Assembly: GCF_006716865.1 (NCBI RefSeq)
Contig: NZ_VFPT01000001.1
Span: 268,001 to 332,000 of the forward strand
Direction: 5' to 3'
DNA: 64,000 bases
Source: Roseinatronobacter monicus
Lineage (GTDB): Bacteria; Pseudomonadota; Alphaproteobacteria; Rhodobacterales; Rhodobacteraceae
Position numbers and translations under genes: made by a program. Under the pieces are notes generated by a model that did not search any database, was not told where the DNA came from, and saw only the letters and a list, made by a program, of their open reading frames with translations. Each line of letters starts with the position of its first letter. Position 1 is the stretch's first letter. Shown piece after piece: positions 17,401 to 27,085 of this stretch.

Positions 17401-17586
17401 TTATTTGGTCAAGATCAGCTTGTTCGTTCGGGTTATGCGCAAGGTATAGACTTGTCCATCCAGCCGAATATGGGCCGTTGCGCCGCCTTCGGTCAGGCCT
17501 TCGGCGGAATGCACCGGAATGCTCTCGGTCGGGCAGGGGCGATTGGGGCTTGGCACTTGCATGTTTTCAGGGCGCTCATCCGTCAT
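17401..17586 (-). CDS. hemP: hemin uptake protein HemP
   Basis: A 61-residue protein whose C-terminal half, IRLDGQVYTLRITRTNKLILTK, matches the HemP family ending (LILTK). HemP-type proteins are small iron-regulated factors found with heme receptors; their action is poorly defined. The ATG at 17586 is preceded by AGGGAAC, better than the earlier start at 17613. No TonB receptor or hmu genes are adjacent, so it is detached from the usual heme locus. A short inverted repeat TCAGGG-AAA-CCCTGA lies upstream at 17678-17692. Confidence 0.8.
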   Translation of the reverse strand: MTDERPENMQVPSPNRPCPTESIPVHSAEGLTEGGATAHIRLDGQVYTLRITRTNKLILTK

Positions 17587-17806
17587 TCGGAAGTTCCCTG
17601 TCCGAATGTGCAAAACCGCACCATACCCCGATCACATGTATTCCTGCCCGCAACTTGTGCATCATCGCCCCAAAACATCAGGGAAACCCTGAAAGATTAG
17701 ATATGACACACCGGGCTGACCTTGCGACTGGCTAGGTGATTTTCTCTTTTCTGACAAAAACAATCGGATAAGTCAAGCGCATGACGCGCCGCTTATCATG
17801 TGCATT

Positions 17807-18733
17807 TTAGGAACTGGTTTTTGCCGCGATGCGTTGGCCATTCACCTGAAGCATCCGTTCGGGGTAATCCGTTATCACACCATCCACCCCCATATCGGCC
17901 ATGGCCTGCATGTCCGCACTTTCGTTGACCGTCCAGACGTTGACAGCAAGCCCCAGATCATGCGCCTCGCGCAGCCGTTCGGGTGTCAGGTCGCGGAAAT
18001 GCACACACCAGCACAATGCCCCCTGCGCGGCCAGCAGGCGGGGCAGGCTGTCGGCATGGTCCGACAGGCGCAACCCATCCATATAGGGCGAGCCGTCAAA
18101 CACCATGCAGTCATCGCCGGGCTGTTCATGACTCAGATAGCCGCGCGCGATATTCGGGGCCAGATCGCGCAAGGATGAAAGAACCCGCCAGTCGAAGGAC
18201 GAGATCAGACATCTTGCGTCCACCCCATGTTGCCTGATCGCCGTCAAGACAGTCTTGGCCAGCACATCTGGCGGATCACCCAGATCGTCACGATGGGCAA
18301 AGGATTTCACCTCGATATTGATAAGCAATGCAGGGTCTTGCGCTGCCCAGTCCAAAAACTCCGACAACAAGGGAACCCGCACCCCATCAATAGGGCGCTG
18401 GTCAGGATAGCGCGCGCCATATGCGTGATCGGGGTGCAGCCGTCCGATATCATAGGCAAGCAATTCGTCCACGCTGAGATCAACAATCTTTGGCCCCGGC
18501 GCAGGCAGCCAGTTGCCATCCGGGTCGCGCGCAAGCTGCATGGGCACATGCGGATCATGGATAACGACAGGCACGCCATCAGCGGTATTCTGGACATCGA
18601 CCTCGACGCCACGCACCCCGATTGCGCGCAAATAGTCGAACCCTGCCATCGTATTCTCTGGCAAAACGCCACGCGCGCCGCGGTGGCCATAAACATGCGG
18701 CGCGCCGTTGGGGCGCAGATATGGGTTGGTCAT
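17807..18733 (-). CDS. ugpQ: glycerophosphodiester phosphodiesterase (UgpQ-like)
   Basis: A 308-residue GDPD-family TIM barrel that hydrolyses glycerophosphodiesters to sn-glycerol-3-phosphate and an alcohol. The catalytic signature GHRGARGVLPENT (residues 16-28) supplies the first His and Arg, EVDVQ the metal-binding Glu/Asp, and VIHDP the second His. There is no signal peptide, so it acts in the cytoplasm on imported diesters. It begins 10 bp after ugpC, completing a ugpBAECQ order as in E. coli. Confidence 0.92.
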   Translation of the reverse strand: MTNPYLRPNGAPHVYGHRGARGVLPENTMAGFDYLRAIGVRGVEVDVQNTADGVPVVIHDPHVPMQLARDPDGNWLPAPGPKIVDLSVDELLAYDIGRLHPDHAYGARYPDQRPIDGVRVPLLSEFLDWAAQDPALLINIEVKSFAHRDDLGDPPDVLAKTVLTAIRQHGVDARCLISSFDWRVLSSLRDLAPNIARGYLSHEQPGDDCMVFDGSPYMDGLRLSDHADSLPRLLAAQGALCWCVHFRDLTPERLREAHDLGLAVNVWTVNESADMQAMADMGVDGVITDYPERMLQVNGQRIAAKTSS

Positions 18734-18743
18734 GGGCGTGCCT

Positions 18744-19796
18744 TTATGTCACGCGTTTGCCGCTGGCAACATCAAACGGGTGCAGTTTTTCGCGCTTGAT
18801 GCTGAACTTCAAAGTCGTTCCTTCTGTCACATCAGGCACATGGGGCAAGCGCACGACCATCGTCTCCTTTATCCCGTCAAAGGTCAGGTGAAGATGGCTT
18901 TCTGCGCCAGCAGGCTCCAGCAGCATCAGCTTGCCACTTAGGGACATCTCGTCTTCTTGAGCGGGGGCAAGCGACAGGTCTTCGGGGCGGATGCCGATCA
19001 GATCGGCCTTGGTTGGCAGATGCGCAAGCGAGTCTGCCGAAACCAGCCCGCGCATATACTCGGCGGGCAGCATGTTCATCGCGGGCGAGCCGATGAAGCC
19101 TGCGACAAAGGTTGTCGCGGGGCGGGAATACACTTCCATCGGGGTGCCGATCTGCTCGATCCGGCCGCCATTCAACACGACCAGCCGGTCAGCCATTGTC
19201 AGCGCTTCCAACTGGTCATGGGTGACATATAGCGACGTGGTGGCCAGACGCTTTTGCAACTGCCGGATTTCGACACGCATCTGCACCCGCAATTTGGCGT
19301 CAAGGTTCGACAGCGGTTCGTCAAACAAAAACGCCGCAGGCTCGCGCACCAGCGCGCGCCCCATCGCCACACGCTGGCGTTGCCCGCCGGATAACTGGCG
19401 CGGTTTGCGGTCGAGAAACTGGCCGATTTCCAGCATCTCGGCGGCTTGTTTTACGCGCTGGTCGATATCGGCCTTATTGAAGCCACGGTTTTTCAGCCCA
19501 TAGGCAAGGTTATTGAACACCGTCATATGCGGATAGAGCGCGTAATTCTGAAACACCATTGCGATGTCACGCTCGGCGGGTTCCAACTGGTTGACGACGC
19601 GGTCGCCAATCTTGAGCGTCCCTTCGGTGATCGTCTCCAAGCCTGCGACCATGCGCAGAAGCGTGGATTTGCCACAGCCGGACGGGCCAACCAGCACGAT
19701 CATTTCCCCATCGGCAATGTCGATATTGACATCTGTCACAGCGCGCACATCGCCCGCATAGATTTTGCCAATGTTATCCATGGTAATTGAGGCCAT
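18744..19796 (-). CDS. ugpC: sn-glycerol-3-phosphate ABC transporter ATPase UgpC
   Basis: A 350-residue MalK/UgpC-type ATPase energising glycerol-3-phosphate uptake. Walker A is [10 protein letters not shown], the signature [14 protein letters not shown], Walker [15 protein letters not shown] and the H-loop YVTHDQ. A C-terminal OB/TOBE domain (about residues 235-350) is present, as in regulatory MalK-like subunits. It starts 3 bp after the ugpE stop, with GGAG upstream. Confidence 0.93.
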   Translation of the reverse strand: MASITMDNIGKIYAGDVRAVTDVNIDIADGEMIVLVGPSGCGKSTLLRMVAGLETITEGTLKIGDRVVNQLEPAERDIAMVFQNYALYPHMTVFNNLAYGLKNRGFNKADIDQRVKQAAEMLEIGQFLDRKPRQLSGGQRQRVAMGRALVREPAAFLFDEPLSNLDAKLRVQMRVEIRQLQKRLATTSLYVTHDQLEALTMADRLVVLNGGRIEQIGTPMEVYSRPATTFVAGFIGSPAMNMLPAEYMRGLVSADSLAHLPTKADLIGIRPEDLSLAPAQEDEMSLSGKLMLLEPAGAESHLHLTFDGIKETMVVRLPHVPDVTEGTTLKFSIKREKLHPFDVASGKRVT

Positions 19797-19799
19797 GTG

Positions 19800-20648
19800 T
19801 TATTTCTCCGTCTCGGTCAGGCCTTTGACAAACAGCCGCTGCATGAACAGGATGACAAGAACAGGCGGCAACGCGGCCAGCACGACAGTTGCCATGACCA
19901 GATGCCACAAAGGTTCACTATCGCCCCCGGTCACCATGCGCTGAATGCCCATGACGATGGTGTAATATTCGGGATCAGTGGTGATTAGCAGGGGCCAGAG
20001 ATATTGGTTCCAGCCATAGATAAACATAATCACGAACAGCGCCGCGATATTGGTGATCGACAGGGGCAGCAGGATGTCCTTGAAGAACTTCATCGGCCCT
20101 GCGCCATCAACGCGCGCCGCCTCCATCAACTCCTCTGGCACAGTCATAAAGAATTGCCGGAACAGGAAGGTCGCTGTCGCCGAAGCGATCAGCGGGATTG
20201 ACAGACCCGCGAAAGAGTTGAGCATCCCGAAATCTGCCACCACCTGAAAGGTCGGCACGATCCGCACTTCGACCGGCAGCATCAGCGTCAGGAAGATGAT
20301 CCAGAAGAAGAAGATGCGTCCCGGAAAGCGGAAATAGACAATCGCAAAGGCCGAGATGATCGAGATCGACAGCTTGCCGATGGTGATCGCCATCGCCATG
20401 ATAAAGCTGTTCCACATCATCCCGCCGATTGGCGGCGTGCCTGCACGTGAACGCCCTTCGGTGATGACGGTGCGGTAATTCTCCCATGCGTTCGGGCCGG
20501 GCAAAAGCGGCATCACGCCGCGCACGAAGGTTCCCGGCGGATGGGTCGAGGCGATGATCGCCACATAGACCGGAAAGACGACGATGGCGACGCCGACGAT
20601 CAGCACGAGATGGGCAAAGAAGTTGCCCCAGCGGTTATTGTCGACCAT
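19800..20648 (-). CDS. ugpE: sn-glycerol-3-phosphate ABC transporter permease UgpE
   Basis: A 282-residue permease with six hydrophobic segments. It carries the EAA loop EELMEAARVDGAGPMKFFKDILLPLS that couples to UgpC and ends MQRLFVKGLTETEK, typical of MalG/UgpE. It forms the channel together with UgpA, whose stop lies 10 bp upstream. Confidence 0.93.
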   Translation of the reverse strand: MVDNNRWGNFFAHLVLIVGVAIVVFPVYVAIIASTHPPGTFVRGVMPLLPGPNAWENYRTVITEGRSRAGTPPIGGMMWNSFIMAMAITIGKLSISIISAFAIVYFRFPGRIFFFWIIFLTLMLPVEVRIVPTFQVVADFGMLNSFAGLSIPLIASATATFLFRQFFMTVPEELMEAARVDGAGPMKFFKDILLPLSITNIAALFVIMFIYGWNQYLWPLLITTDPEYYTIVMGIQRMVTGGDSEPLWHLVMATVVLAALPPVLVILFMQRLFVKGLTETEK

Positions 20649-20658
20649 TTGGGGCCCC

Positions 20659-21549
20659 TTAGTAGTTCACGCGCCGCTCGATATAGCGGAACTGGATCAC
20701 GGTCAGTACGATGACAATCCCCATCAGAATGACCGATTGCGCCGCCGAAGACCCGAAGTTCAGATTGACGAAGCCGTCACGATACACCTTGTAGACAAGG
20801 ATCGTCGTGGCCTGACTTGGCCCGCCTTCGGTCGTGGCGTGGATGACGCCGAAAGTGTCGAACATCGCATAGACGATATTCACCACCATCAGGAAGAAGG
20901 TGATTGGTGACAGCAGCGGAAACACAATGGTCCAGAAGCGCTTCATGCGGTTGGCACCATCTATCGCGGCGGCCTCGATCAGCGATTGCGGGATGGATTG
21001 CAGACCGGCGAGGAAGAACAGAAAGTTATAGCTGATCTGCCGCCAGGCGGATGCAATGATGACCATGATCATCGCGTCATTGCCGTTGCGCCGGTGGTTC
21101 CAGTCATAACCCACCATGTCGAGTATATAGGGCAAGATCCCCAGCGTGGGGTTGAAGATGAACCACCACAGCACGCCCGCGATTGCCGGTGCAATCGCAT
21201 AGGGCCAGACAAGGAATGTGGTGTAGCTGTCACGCGAGCGGATCATGCGATTGACCATGACCGCGAACAACAGGGCAATGCCCATCGACAGAACCGTGGT
21301 CCCGACCGAGAAGATGAACGTGGTCTTGAGCGAGTTCAGATACAGGTCATCGCGGAACAATGCCTGAAAATTCTCAAACCAGACAAAGGTCGGTGGCCGG
21401 ATTCCAAACGCGTCCCCCTGCCGGTAGACCGACTGGCGAAGTGCCTGAAACGATGGCCAGATAAAGAAGATCAGCGTGATGATTACCTGCGGCGCCAGAA
21501 GCGCATAAGGCAACCACTTGCTGGAGAAGGTCATGCGTTTTGTTTGCAT
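20659..21549 (-). CDS. ugpA: sn-glycerol-3-phosphate ABC transporter permease UgpA
   Basis: A 296-residue six-helix permease. The EAA loop is [20 protein letters not shown], and the N-terminus [22 protein letters not shown] matches UgpA. The first ATG lies at 21549 with only a weak site; a second in-frame ATG is five codons on. It is separated from ugpB by a hairpin with a T-run (21565-21603), so its mRNA level is probably lower than that of ugpB. Confidence 0.93.
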   Translation of the reverse strand: MQTKRMTFSSKWLPYALLAPQVIITLIFFIWPSFQALRQSVYRQGDAFGIRPPTFVWFENFQALFRDDLYLNSLKTTFIFSVGTTVLSMGIALLFAVMVNRMIRSRDSYTTFLVWPYAIAPAIAGVLWWFIFNPTLGILPYILDMVGYDWNHRRNGNDAMIMVIIASAWRQISYNFLFFLAGLQSIPQSLIEAAAIDGANRMKRFWTIVFPLLSPITFFLMVVNIVYAMFDTFGVIHATTEGGPSQATTILVYKVYRDGFVNLNFGSSAAQSVILMGIVIVLTVIQFRYIERRVNY

Positions 21550-21564
21550 CGCATCCGGTCCGAC

Positions 21565-21603
21565 AAAAAAAGATGTGGCCCGCCCCCGGAACAGGGGCGG
21601 GCC
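21565..21603 (-). terminator. intrinsic terminator/attenuator between ugpB and ugpA
   Basis: On the minus strand a perfect 10-bp GC stem (GGCCCGCCCC / GGGGCGGGCC, 7-base loop) is followed, after 5 bases, by seven T. This is a classic intrinsic terminator. Placed 12 bp after the ugpB stop and before ugpA, it would let most transcripts end after the binding protein. Confidence 0.8.
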
Positions 21604-21615
21604 GCCATGTCAGTT

Positions 21616-22938
21616 TCAGTTCATCGAGGCTTCGAATTCGCGCAGCAGCGCGTTTCCGCGACGTACCGCGTCATCCGCAGCTTCTTGCCCGGTCTTGTTG
21701 CCCGACATCACCGCTTCCATCTCTTCCGAGATGATATCGCGGATCTGCACGAAGTTGCCGAAACGCAGACCGCTTGAATTCTCGGTCGGCGGGTTCAGCG
21801 TCATTTGCCGGATCGAGGTGTCGGCACCGGGGTTCTCGTCGTAATACCCCTGCTCCTCGGTCAGGTCGTAGGACGCCTGAGTGATCGGCAGATAGCCGGT
21901 GTCCTGATGCCACTGCGCCTGCACTTCTGGCTGGGACAGGAATTCAAAGAAGCGCGCGGTGCCCTCATATTCCTCGTCTGTGTGGCCGGTCAGAACCCAG
22001 AGAGTTGCGCCACCGATGATCGTGTTCTGTGGTGCGCCCTCGATATCATCGTAGTAAGGCTGGAAGCCGAAGCCCACGTTGAAATCGGAATTGGCAAGCA
22101 CGCCTGCGCGGCTGGCAGACGACCCGAATACGAAGCCACATTCAGCCGCATAGAATGCCGGGAAGGCATCTGGACCGGGTCCGGGGCCACCCCAACGGAA
22201 CACGCTGTCATCCTGCCAAGACGCAAGGCTGTCCCAAAGGCGCGCTACATGCTCGTTGTTGAAAACGAACTCTGTGTCAAAGCCCTCGAAGCCGTTGGCC
22301 TGTGTGCCCAGTGGAATGTTGTGCCATGCAGAGAAGTTTTCCAGCATGACCCAGCTTGGCCATGACGTGGTGAACCCACAAGGTGCCGCACCTGATTCGA
22401 CGATGGCGCGCGCAGCTTCTTCAGCTTCGGCCCATGTTGCGGGCGGTGTTTCAGGGTCCAGACCTGCTGCTTCAAACACGTCCTTGTTGTAATACATGAT
22501 TGGCGTGGATGAATTGAACGGGAAGGACAGCATGTTGCCTTCGGGATCGGCATAATAGCTGACCACTGTGTCCAGATATGCGTCTTGGTCGAACGGCACG
22601 TCGAAATCTGCCATCAGTTGGTAGATCGGATAGATCGCACCTTCGGCGGCCATCATTGTGCCTGTGCCAACTTCGAAAACCTGAAGGATATGCGGTTGCT
22701 GGTTCGCGCGGAATGCCGCGATAGCGCCGGTCATCGCTTCGGTATAGGTGCCGCGATAGCTTGGCACGACACGATACTCGTCCTGACTTTCGTTAAAGTT
22801 TTCTGCGACGCCTTCAAGCAATTCGCCCAGCTCGCCGCCCATGGCGTGCCACCAGTTGATTTCAGTTTGCGCATGCGCCCAGACTGGCGTCAGCGCGGTG
22901 GTTGCTGCAAGGCATGCACCGACTACATGTTTCTTCAT
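21616..22938 (-). CDS. ugpB: sn-glycerol-3-phosphate-binding protein UgpB
   Basis: A 440-residue periplasmic binding protein. A signal peptide (residues 1-23, ending AHA-QT) is followed by INWWHAMGGELGELLEG. Long stretches closely follow E. coli UgpB as I remember it: FNSSTPIMYYNKD, IIGGATLWVL, WHQDTGYLPIT and GLRFGNFVQIR. This makes glycerol-3-phosphate or glycerophosphodiesters the likely ligand. GGGAGGA precedes the ATG at 22938; the frame stays open well upstream, but that is antisense to the LysR gene. It is divergent from that regulator. Confidence 0.95.
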   Translation of the reverse strand: MKKHVVGACLAATTALTPVWAHAQTEINWWHAMGGELGELLEGVAENFNESQDEYRVVPSYRGTYTEAMTGAIAAFRANQQPHILQVFEVGTGTMMAAEGAIYPIYQLMADFDVPFDQDAYLDTVVSYYADPEGNMLSFPFNSSTPIMYYNKDVFEAAGLDPETPPATWAEAEEAARAIVESGAAPCGFTTSWPSWVMLENFSAWHNIPLGTQANGFEGFDTEFVFNNEHVARLWDSLASWQDDSVFRWGGPGPGPDAFPAFYAAECGFVFGSSASRAGVLANSDFNVGFGFQPYYDDIEGAPQNTIIGGATLWVLTGHTDEEYEGTARFFEFLSQPEVQAQWHQDTGYLPITQASYDLTEEQGYYDENPGADTSIRQMTLNPPTENSSGLRFGNFVQIRDIISEEMEAVMSGNKTGQEAADDAVRRGNALLREFEASMN

Positions 22939-22954
22939 GATATTCCTCCCTTTG

Positions 22955-23015
22955 GAGATAGCAATTTCACTGGTAGGTTGACCGCGGCGCGTTTTGGCAA
23001 TCCGCTTGCTATCTC
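22955..23015. promoter_or_regulatory. spaced inverted repeat in the ugpB / lysR divergent promoter
   Basis: Perfect 10-bp arms GAGATAGCAA (22955-22964) and TTGCTATCTC (23006-23015), 41 bp apart, lie between ugpB and the LysR gene. One arm abuts the ugpB ribosome binding site. LysR proteins bind paired sites in divergent promoters, so this is a candidate regulator site; an mRNA hairpin is the alternative. Confidence 0.5.
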
Positions 23016-23094
23016 TGGTAGCGTGGCATTGTAACAGCCATAAGGCAAGACAATTTTTTCTTTCGTTTCCATAGCATCGTGTTATAGCGCGTGT

Positions 23095-24030
23095 ATGAAT
23101 GTTCATGAAAAAAATACCCGAATGCACAGCCAGCTTAGCCCGCGACAACTGGAAGCTCTGCTTGCTGTGATCGAGCATGGCACAATGACACGCGCCTCTC
23201 GGGCGTTGGAGATTTCGCAGCCCGCTGTCAGCCGCCTGATTGCTGATTTGACCGACGCACTTGGGTTTGACCTGCTGGACCGCCGCGAGGGGCGGCTTGT
23301 GCCCACGCAGGAAGCGCGATTCCTGATGCCGGATATCAAGCGTTCGCTGGAATTGCTCAGCCGAATTTCGGATACGGGGCGCAACATTACCCAGCGCACG
23401 GCGGGCGAGTTGCGAATCGCCTGCCTGCCGGGGTTTGCGGTCAGCCACTTGCCCGGTGTTCTGACCGAATTTCTGGCCCAACGCGCAGGCGTCAAAGTGA
23501 CGATAGAGCCGGACCGTCCCGAAAGGATTCTGGAATGGATGATTGGCGAGCAGTTCGATATCGGCATTACCGACGGGTTTGAAGGGCACCCGGCAGTAGA
23601 AAGCGAAGCGATCAACGTCAGAACCGTCTGCATTTTTCCACAAGGCAGCCCGCTGGCACGGCTGGAGGTCATTCGTCCGCGCGATCTGGTCGATCAGAAA
23701 ATCATCAACACACGGCGCGAAAGTGTATTCTATCGCCTGCTGAGCGAGGCGTTTCTGGCCGACGGCCAAACCCTGACCACATTCATCGAGGCACGCCAGT
23801 TCACCACCGCCTGTGAGTTTGTGTGCAGAGGGGTCGGGGTTGCCGTCATCAGCGAGTTGGACGCGGCACAATATAAAGGACGCGGTGTAGAGTTCCGCCC
23901 CTTTGCCCCGACAGTGCCGCACAGGCTGTCCCTTGTTCGCCCAATCCACAAACAAACCTCAATGATCGCGCTGGAGTTTCTGGAGTATTTCAAACAAAGC
24001 CTTCAGGAGTATGCACCCCAGCCACACTAA
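23095..24030 (+). CDS. LysR-family transcriptional regulator of the ugp operon (probable)
   Basis: A 311-residue LysR-type regulator. The N-terminal winged helix-turn-helix spans roughly residues 12-70 (LSPRQLEALLAVIEHGTMTRASRALEIS, then QPAVSRLIADL), and the C-terminal part is a periplasmic-binding-like effector domain. An ATG at 23095 or 23122 could start it; no strong binding site separates them. Divergence from ugpB suggests that it controls glycerol-3-phosphate uptake. In E. coli this is done by PhoB, so the arrangement is different here. Confidence 0.88.
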   Translation: MNVHEKNTRMHSQLSPRQLEALLAVIEHGTMTRASRALEISQPAVSRLIADLTDALGFDLLDRREGRLVPTQEARFLMPDIKRSLELLSRISDTGRNITQRTAGELRIACLPGFAVSHLPGVLTEFLAQRAGVKVTIEPDRPERILEWMIGEQFDIGITDGFEGHPAVESEAINVRTVCIFPQGSPLARLEVIRPRDLVDQKIINTRRESVFYRLLSEAFLADGQTLTTFIEARQFTTACEFVCRGVGVAVISELDAAQYKGRGVEFRPFAPTVPHRLSLVRPIHKQTSMIALEFLEYFKQSLQEYAPQPH

Positions 24031-24213
24031 GCGTCACGCCTAGCGGTTGCGCGCATGGTGTCACATCGTTACCAAAGATGTCAGATCGCAGTGCTTGTCG
24101 TTATTTTGTTTCAAGGGTTTAAGTCGTGCCATACAAATTATGCAGATCATGCGGAAAATCGCCTTAAATGACTTGTAGTGTGACCCGGAAGTGACCACAA
24201 GGTTTCAAATATC

Positions 24214-25662
24214 ATGACGGATATTATCCATCCCCTTATTCTGTGCGGTGGCTCTGGCACGCGGCTTTGGCCCTTGTCGCGCAAATCCTACCCCAAGCAG
24301 TTTGCGCGTATCACAGGGGCGCAAAGCCTGTTTCAGGCTTCGGCGCTGCGCCTGTCGGGCGTTGAGTTTGCCCCGCCAATGATCGCAACCGGTGCAGATT
24401 TTCGTTTTATTGTCACTGAACAGCTTGCCGCCTGTGAAATCGCACCCGCCGCCGTTCTGATCGAGCCGGAGGGGCGCAACACTGCGCCGGCCATACTCGC
24501 GGCCGCGTTGATATTGCAGGAACAGCACCCCGGCGCACTGATGCTGGCTGCCCCATCGGACCATGTGATTTCCGATACGAACGCGTTCCGCGCGACCGTT
24601 CAGGCGGCAATTCCCGCAGCGCGATCTGGCGACCTGATCACCTTCGGCATTCGCCCCGACCGCGCTGAGACAGGCTATGGCTGGCTGGAACTGACAGCCG
24701 CGCTGGGCGCTGGCGATGCGCCGGTTCCGCAGCCGCTCAAGCGCTTTGTTGAGAAACCGGACGCCACCACGGCACAAGCCATGCTGGACGGCGGGCGGCA
24801 CCTGTGGAATGCAGGCATATTCCTGTTTTCAACCGAAGCGCTGATTGCGGCTTTCGCGCAGCACCAGCCCGAAATGCTGGCCACCACCCGCAATGCGGTG
24901 AGTACGGCGACGCGTGATCTGGGCTTTACCCGCCTTGACCCTGCCGCATGGGGGCAGCTCGAAGATATTTCCATCGACTACGCGGTAATGGAAAAGGCCG
25001 AGCAGATCAGTGTTGTGCCATATAGTGGCGGCTGGTCTGATCTTGGGGGCTGGGAAGCGGTCTGGCGACATGGTGGCCCGGATGCAGACGGGATCGTCAC
25101 GCATGGCCCGACCACAGCGATTGATTGCACCAATACGCTGCTGCGCGCAGAAAGCGCGGATCAGCAGCTTGTGGGGATCGGGCTCGAGGATATCATCGCC
25201 ATTGCGATGCCGGATGCGGTGTTGGTGGCGCATAAGGACCGTGCACAAGATGTGAGGCTGGCAGTCCAGCACCTTAAGGACGCTGGCGTGGCGCAGGCCG
25301 AAACCTTGCCACGCGATTATCGCCCTTGGGGCTGGTATGAAAGCCTTGTTGTTGGCCCGCGCTTTCAGGTGAAGCGCATTGTCGTGCGTCCGGGGGCCGC
25401 ATTGTCACTGCAAAGCCACCATCACCGCGCCGAGCATTGGGTCGTGGTTGCAGGTACGGCAAAAGTGACGATTGACGATCATGTTCAGCTGATTACTGAA
25501 AATCAGTCTGTCTATATTCCGCTTGGTGCCGTGCACCGTATGGAAAACCCGGGCAAGCTGCCCCTGACCCTGATCGAGGTGCAGACCGGTGCATATCTGA
25601 GCGAAGACGATATTATCCGCTATGATGATGTCTATGCGCGCGAGCGCACCCCAAAGACCTAA
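24214..25662 (+). CDS. manC: mannose-1-phosphate guanylyltransferase / mannose-6-phosphate isomerase
   Basis: A 482-residue bifunctional enzyme making GDP-mannose. Residues 1-345 or so form the nucleotidyltransferase, with LCGGSGTRLWPLSRKSYPKQF at residues 8-28 and FVEKPD in the middle. The C-terminal cupin is the type II phosphomannose isomerase (LQSHHHRAEHWVVVAGTAKV). The next gene supplies mannose-1-phosphate from mannose-6-phosphate. Product use is probably in exopolysaccharide or LPS. Confidence 0.94.
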   Translation: MTDIIHPLILCGGSGTRLWPLSRKSYPKQFARITGAQSLFQASALRLSGVEFAPPMIATGADFRFIVTEQLAACEIAPAAVLIEPEGRNTAPAILAAALILQEQHPGALMLAAPSDHVISDTNAFRATVQAAIPAARSGDLITFGIRPDRAETGYGWLELTAALGAGDAPVPQPLKRFVEKPDATTAQAMLDGGRHLWNAGIFLFSTEALIAAFAQHQPEMLATTRNAVSTATRDLGFTRLDPAAWGQLEDISIDYAVMEKAEQISVVPYSGGWSDLGGWEAVWRHGGPDADGIVTHGPTTAIDCTNTLLRAESADQQLVGIGLEDIIAIAMPDAVLVAHKDRAQDVRLAVQHLKDAGVAQAETLPRDYRPWGWYESLVVGPRFQVKRIVVRPGAALSLQSHHHRAEHWVVVAGTAKVTIDDHVQLITENQSVYIPLGAVHRMENPGKLPLTLIEVQTGAYLSEDDIIRYDDVYARERTPKT

Positions 25663-25723
25663 GCGCTGCCCTGCCAACATCGCAACGACACCAGCGCTGC
25701 CACCCACCGAGACCGAGGATTCC

Positions 25724-27085
25724 ATGCCTGAATTGACCTGCTTCAAGACCTATGATGTCCGTGGCCGTCTGGGCATTGATCTTGATGACGCCATCGCCTT
25801 TCGCATCGGGCGCGGATTTGCGCGCGCACTTGATGCGCGGCGCGTTGTGCTGGGGCGTGATTGCCGGGCGTCCTCGCAAGCGCTTGCGCAAGCGGTCACT
25901 GAAGCGCTGATCGCAGAAGGTGTCGAAGTCCTTGATCTGGGTCTGTCTGGCACAGAAGAGATGTATTTTGCGACCACCCATTTTGGCGCGGATGGCGGGA
26001 TATGCGTGACGGCTTCGCATAACCCGATGGATTGGAACGGGCTGAAAATGGTACGCGCGGGCTCTGCCCCGCTGGACAGTGCGACAGGGCTGGCGCGCAT
26101 CCGCACGCTTGCACAAGACAATGCGTTCGGACCCGCGCGAAGCGGCGGGCTGCGGCGCGATATAGCCGTGCAGGCACGCGAAGCCTATGTCGCCCGTGTG
26201 CTGGAATTTGTCGATTGCGCAGCTCTTAGGCCGCTGCATATTGTGGTTAACGCGGGCAATGGTGCGGCTGGCCCGACCTTTGACGCCATTGCTGCTGCGC
26301 TGGTAGCGCGCGGCGCGCCGCTGACATTCACCCGCCTGCACCACGACCCCGATGGCAGCTTTCCCAACGGCATTCCGAACCCGCTCTTGCCTGAAAATCG
26401 TCCCGTGACGGCCGATGCTGTGCGCCTGCACGGCGCGGATATGGGGGTTGCATGGGACGGCGATTTTGACCGCTGCTTCTTCTTCGACCATGAGGGCAAT
26501 TTCGTGGATGGCGAGTATGTGGTCGGGTTGCTGGCCGAAGTGTTCCTGCAAAAAGAACCTGGCGCGACCATCATCCATGACCCGCGCGTCATCTGGAACA
26601 CACGCGATGTCGTGGCGCAGGTGGGCGGGCGGGCCGTGCAGGCGCGCACCGGCCATGCCTTTATCAAACAGGCGATGCGCGACGAAGGTGCCGTCTATGG
26701 CGGCGAGATGTCGGCGCATCATTATTTCCGCGATTTTGTGCAATGTGACAGCGGCATGATTCCGTGGTTGGTCATGGCAGAACTTAACAGTCAGCGCGGG
26801 GCGATTGCCGATCTTGTTGCCGCGCGCCGCCGCGCCTTTCCATCCTCGGGCGAGATCAATTTTACCCTGCCCGACCCGCAGGCCGCGATAGCGCGTGTGC
26901 GCGCGCAGTTCGAGCCGCTGGCCAGCGGCGTGGACGAAACTGACGGGATCAGCCTTGATATGGGGGATTGGCGGTTCAACCTGCGTGCCTCCAACACCGA
27001 GCCGGTTTTGCGGCTGAATGCTGAAAGCAAGGGCCTGTCGCTGGACCCTATGTTGGCCGAGATTCGCGCGCTAGTCACCATGTAA
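25724..27085 (+). CDS. manB: phosphomannomutase / phosphoglucomutase
   Basis: A 453-residue alpha-D-phosphohexomutase converting mannose-6-phosphate to mannose-1-phosphate. Motifs: FKTYDVRGRLG at the N-terminus, the phosphoserine loop VTASHNPMDWNG, the metal-binding DGDFDRCFFFD, and GGEMSAHHYFRDF for sugar recognition. I chose the ATG at 25724, preceded by GAGG, because it gives the family N-terminus; the frame is open to 25622 over the manC end. It forms a manC-manB pair. Confidence 0.94.
   Translation: MPELTCFKTYDVRGRLGIDLDDAIAFRIGRGFARALDARRVVLGRDCRASSQALAQAVTEALIAEGVEVLDLGLSGTEEMYFATTHFGADGGICVTASHNPMDWNGLKMVRAGSAPLDSATGLARIRTLAQDNAFGPARSGGLRRDIAVQAREAYVARVLEFVDCAALRPLHIVVNAGNGAAGPTFDAIAAALVARGAPLTFTRLHHDPDGSFPNGIPNPLLPENRPVTADAVRLHGADMGVAWDGDFDRCFFFDHEGNFVDGEYVVGLLAEVFLQKEPGATIIHDPRVIWNTRDVVAQVGGRAVQARTGHAFIKQAMRDEGAVYGGEMSAHHYFRDFVQCDSGMIPWLVMAELNSQRGAIADLVAARRRAFPSSGEINFTLPDPQAAIARVRAQFEPLASGVDETDGISLDMGDWRFNLRASNTEPVLRLNAESKGLSLDPMLAEIRALVTM

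Noticed and set aside
22939..23955. N-terminal extension of ugpB to 779 codons
   Set aside because: The extension is antisense to the LysR gene, while the ATG at 22938 has a strong ribosome binding site and a signal peptide.
25613..26743. 376-codon minus-strand frame opposite manB
   Set aside because: Shadow of the phosphomannomutase reading frame; no motifs.
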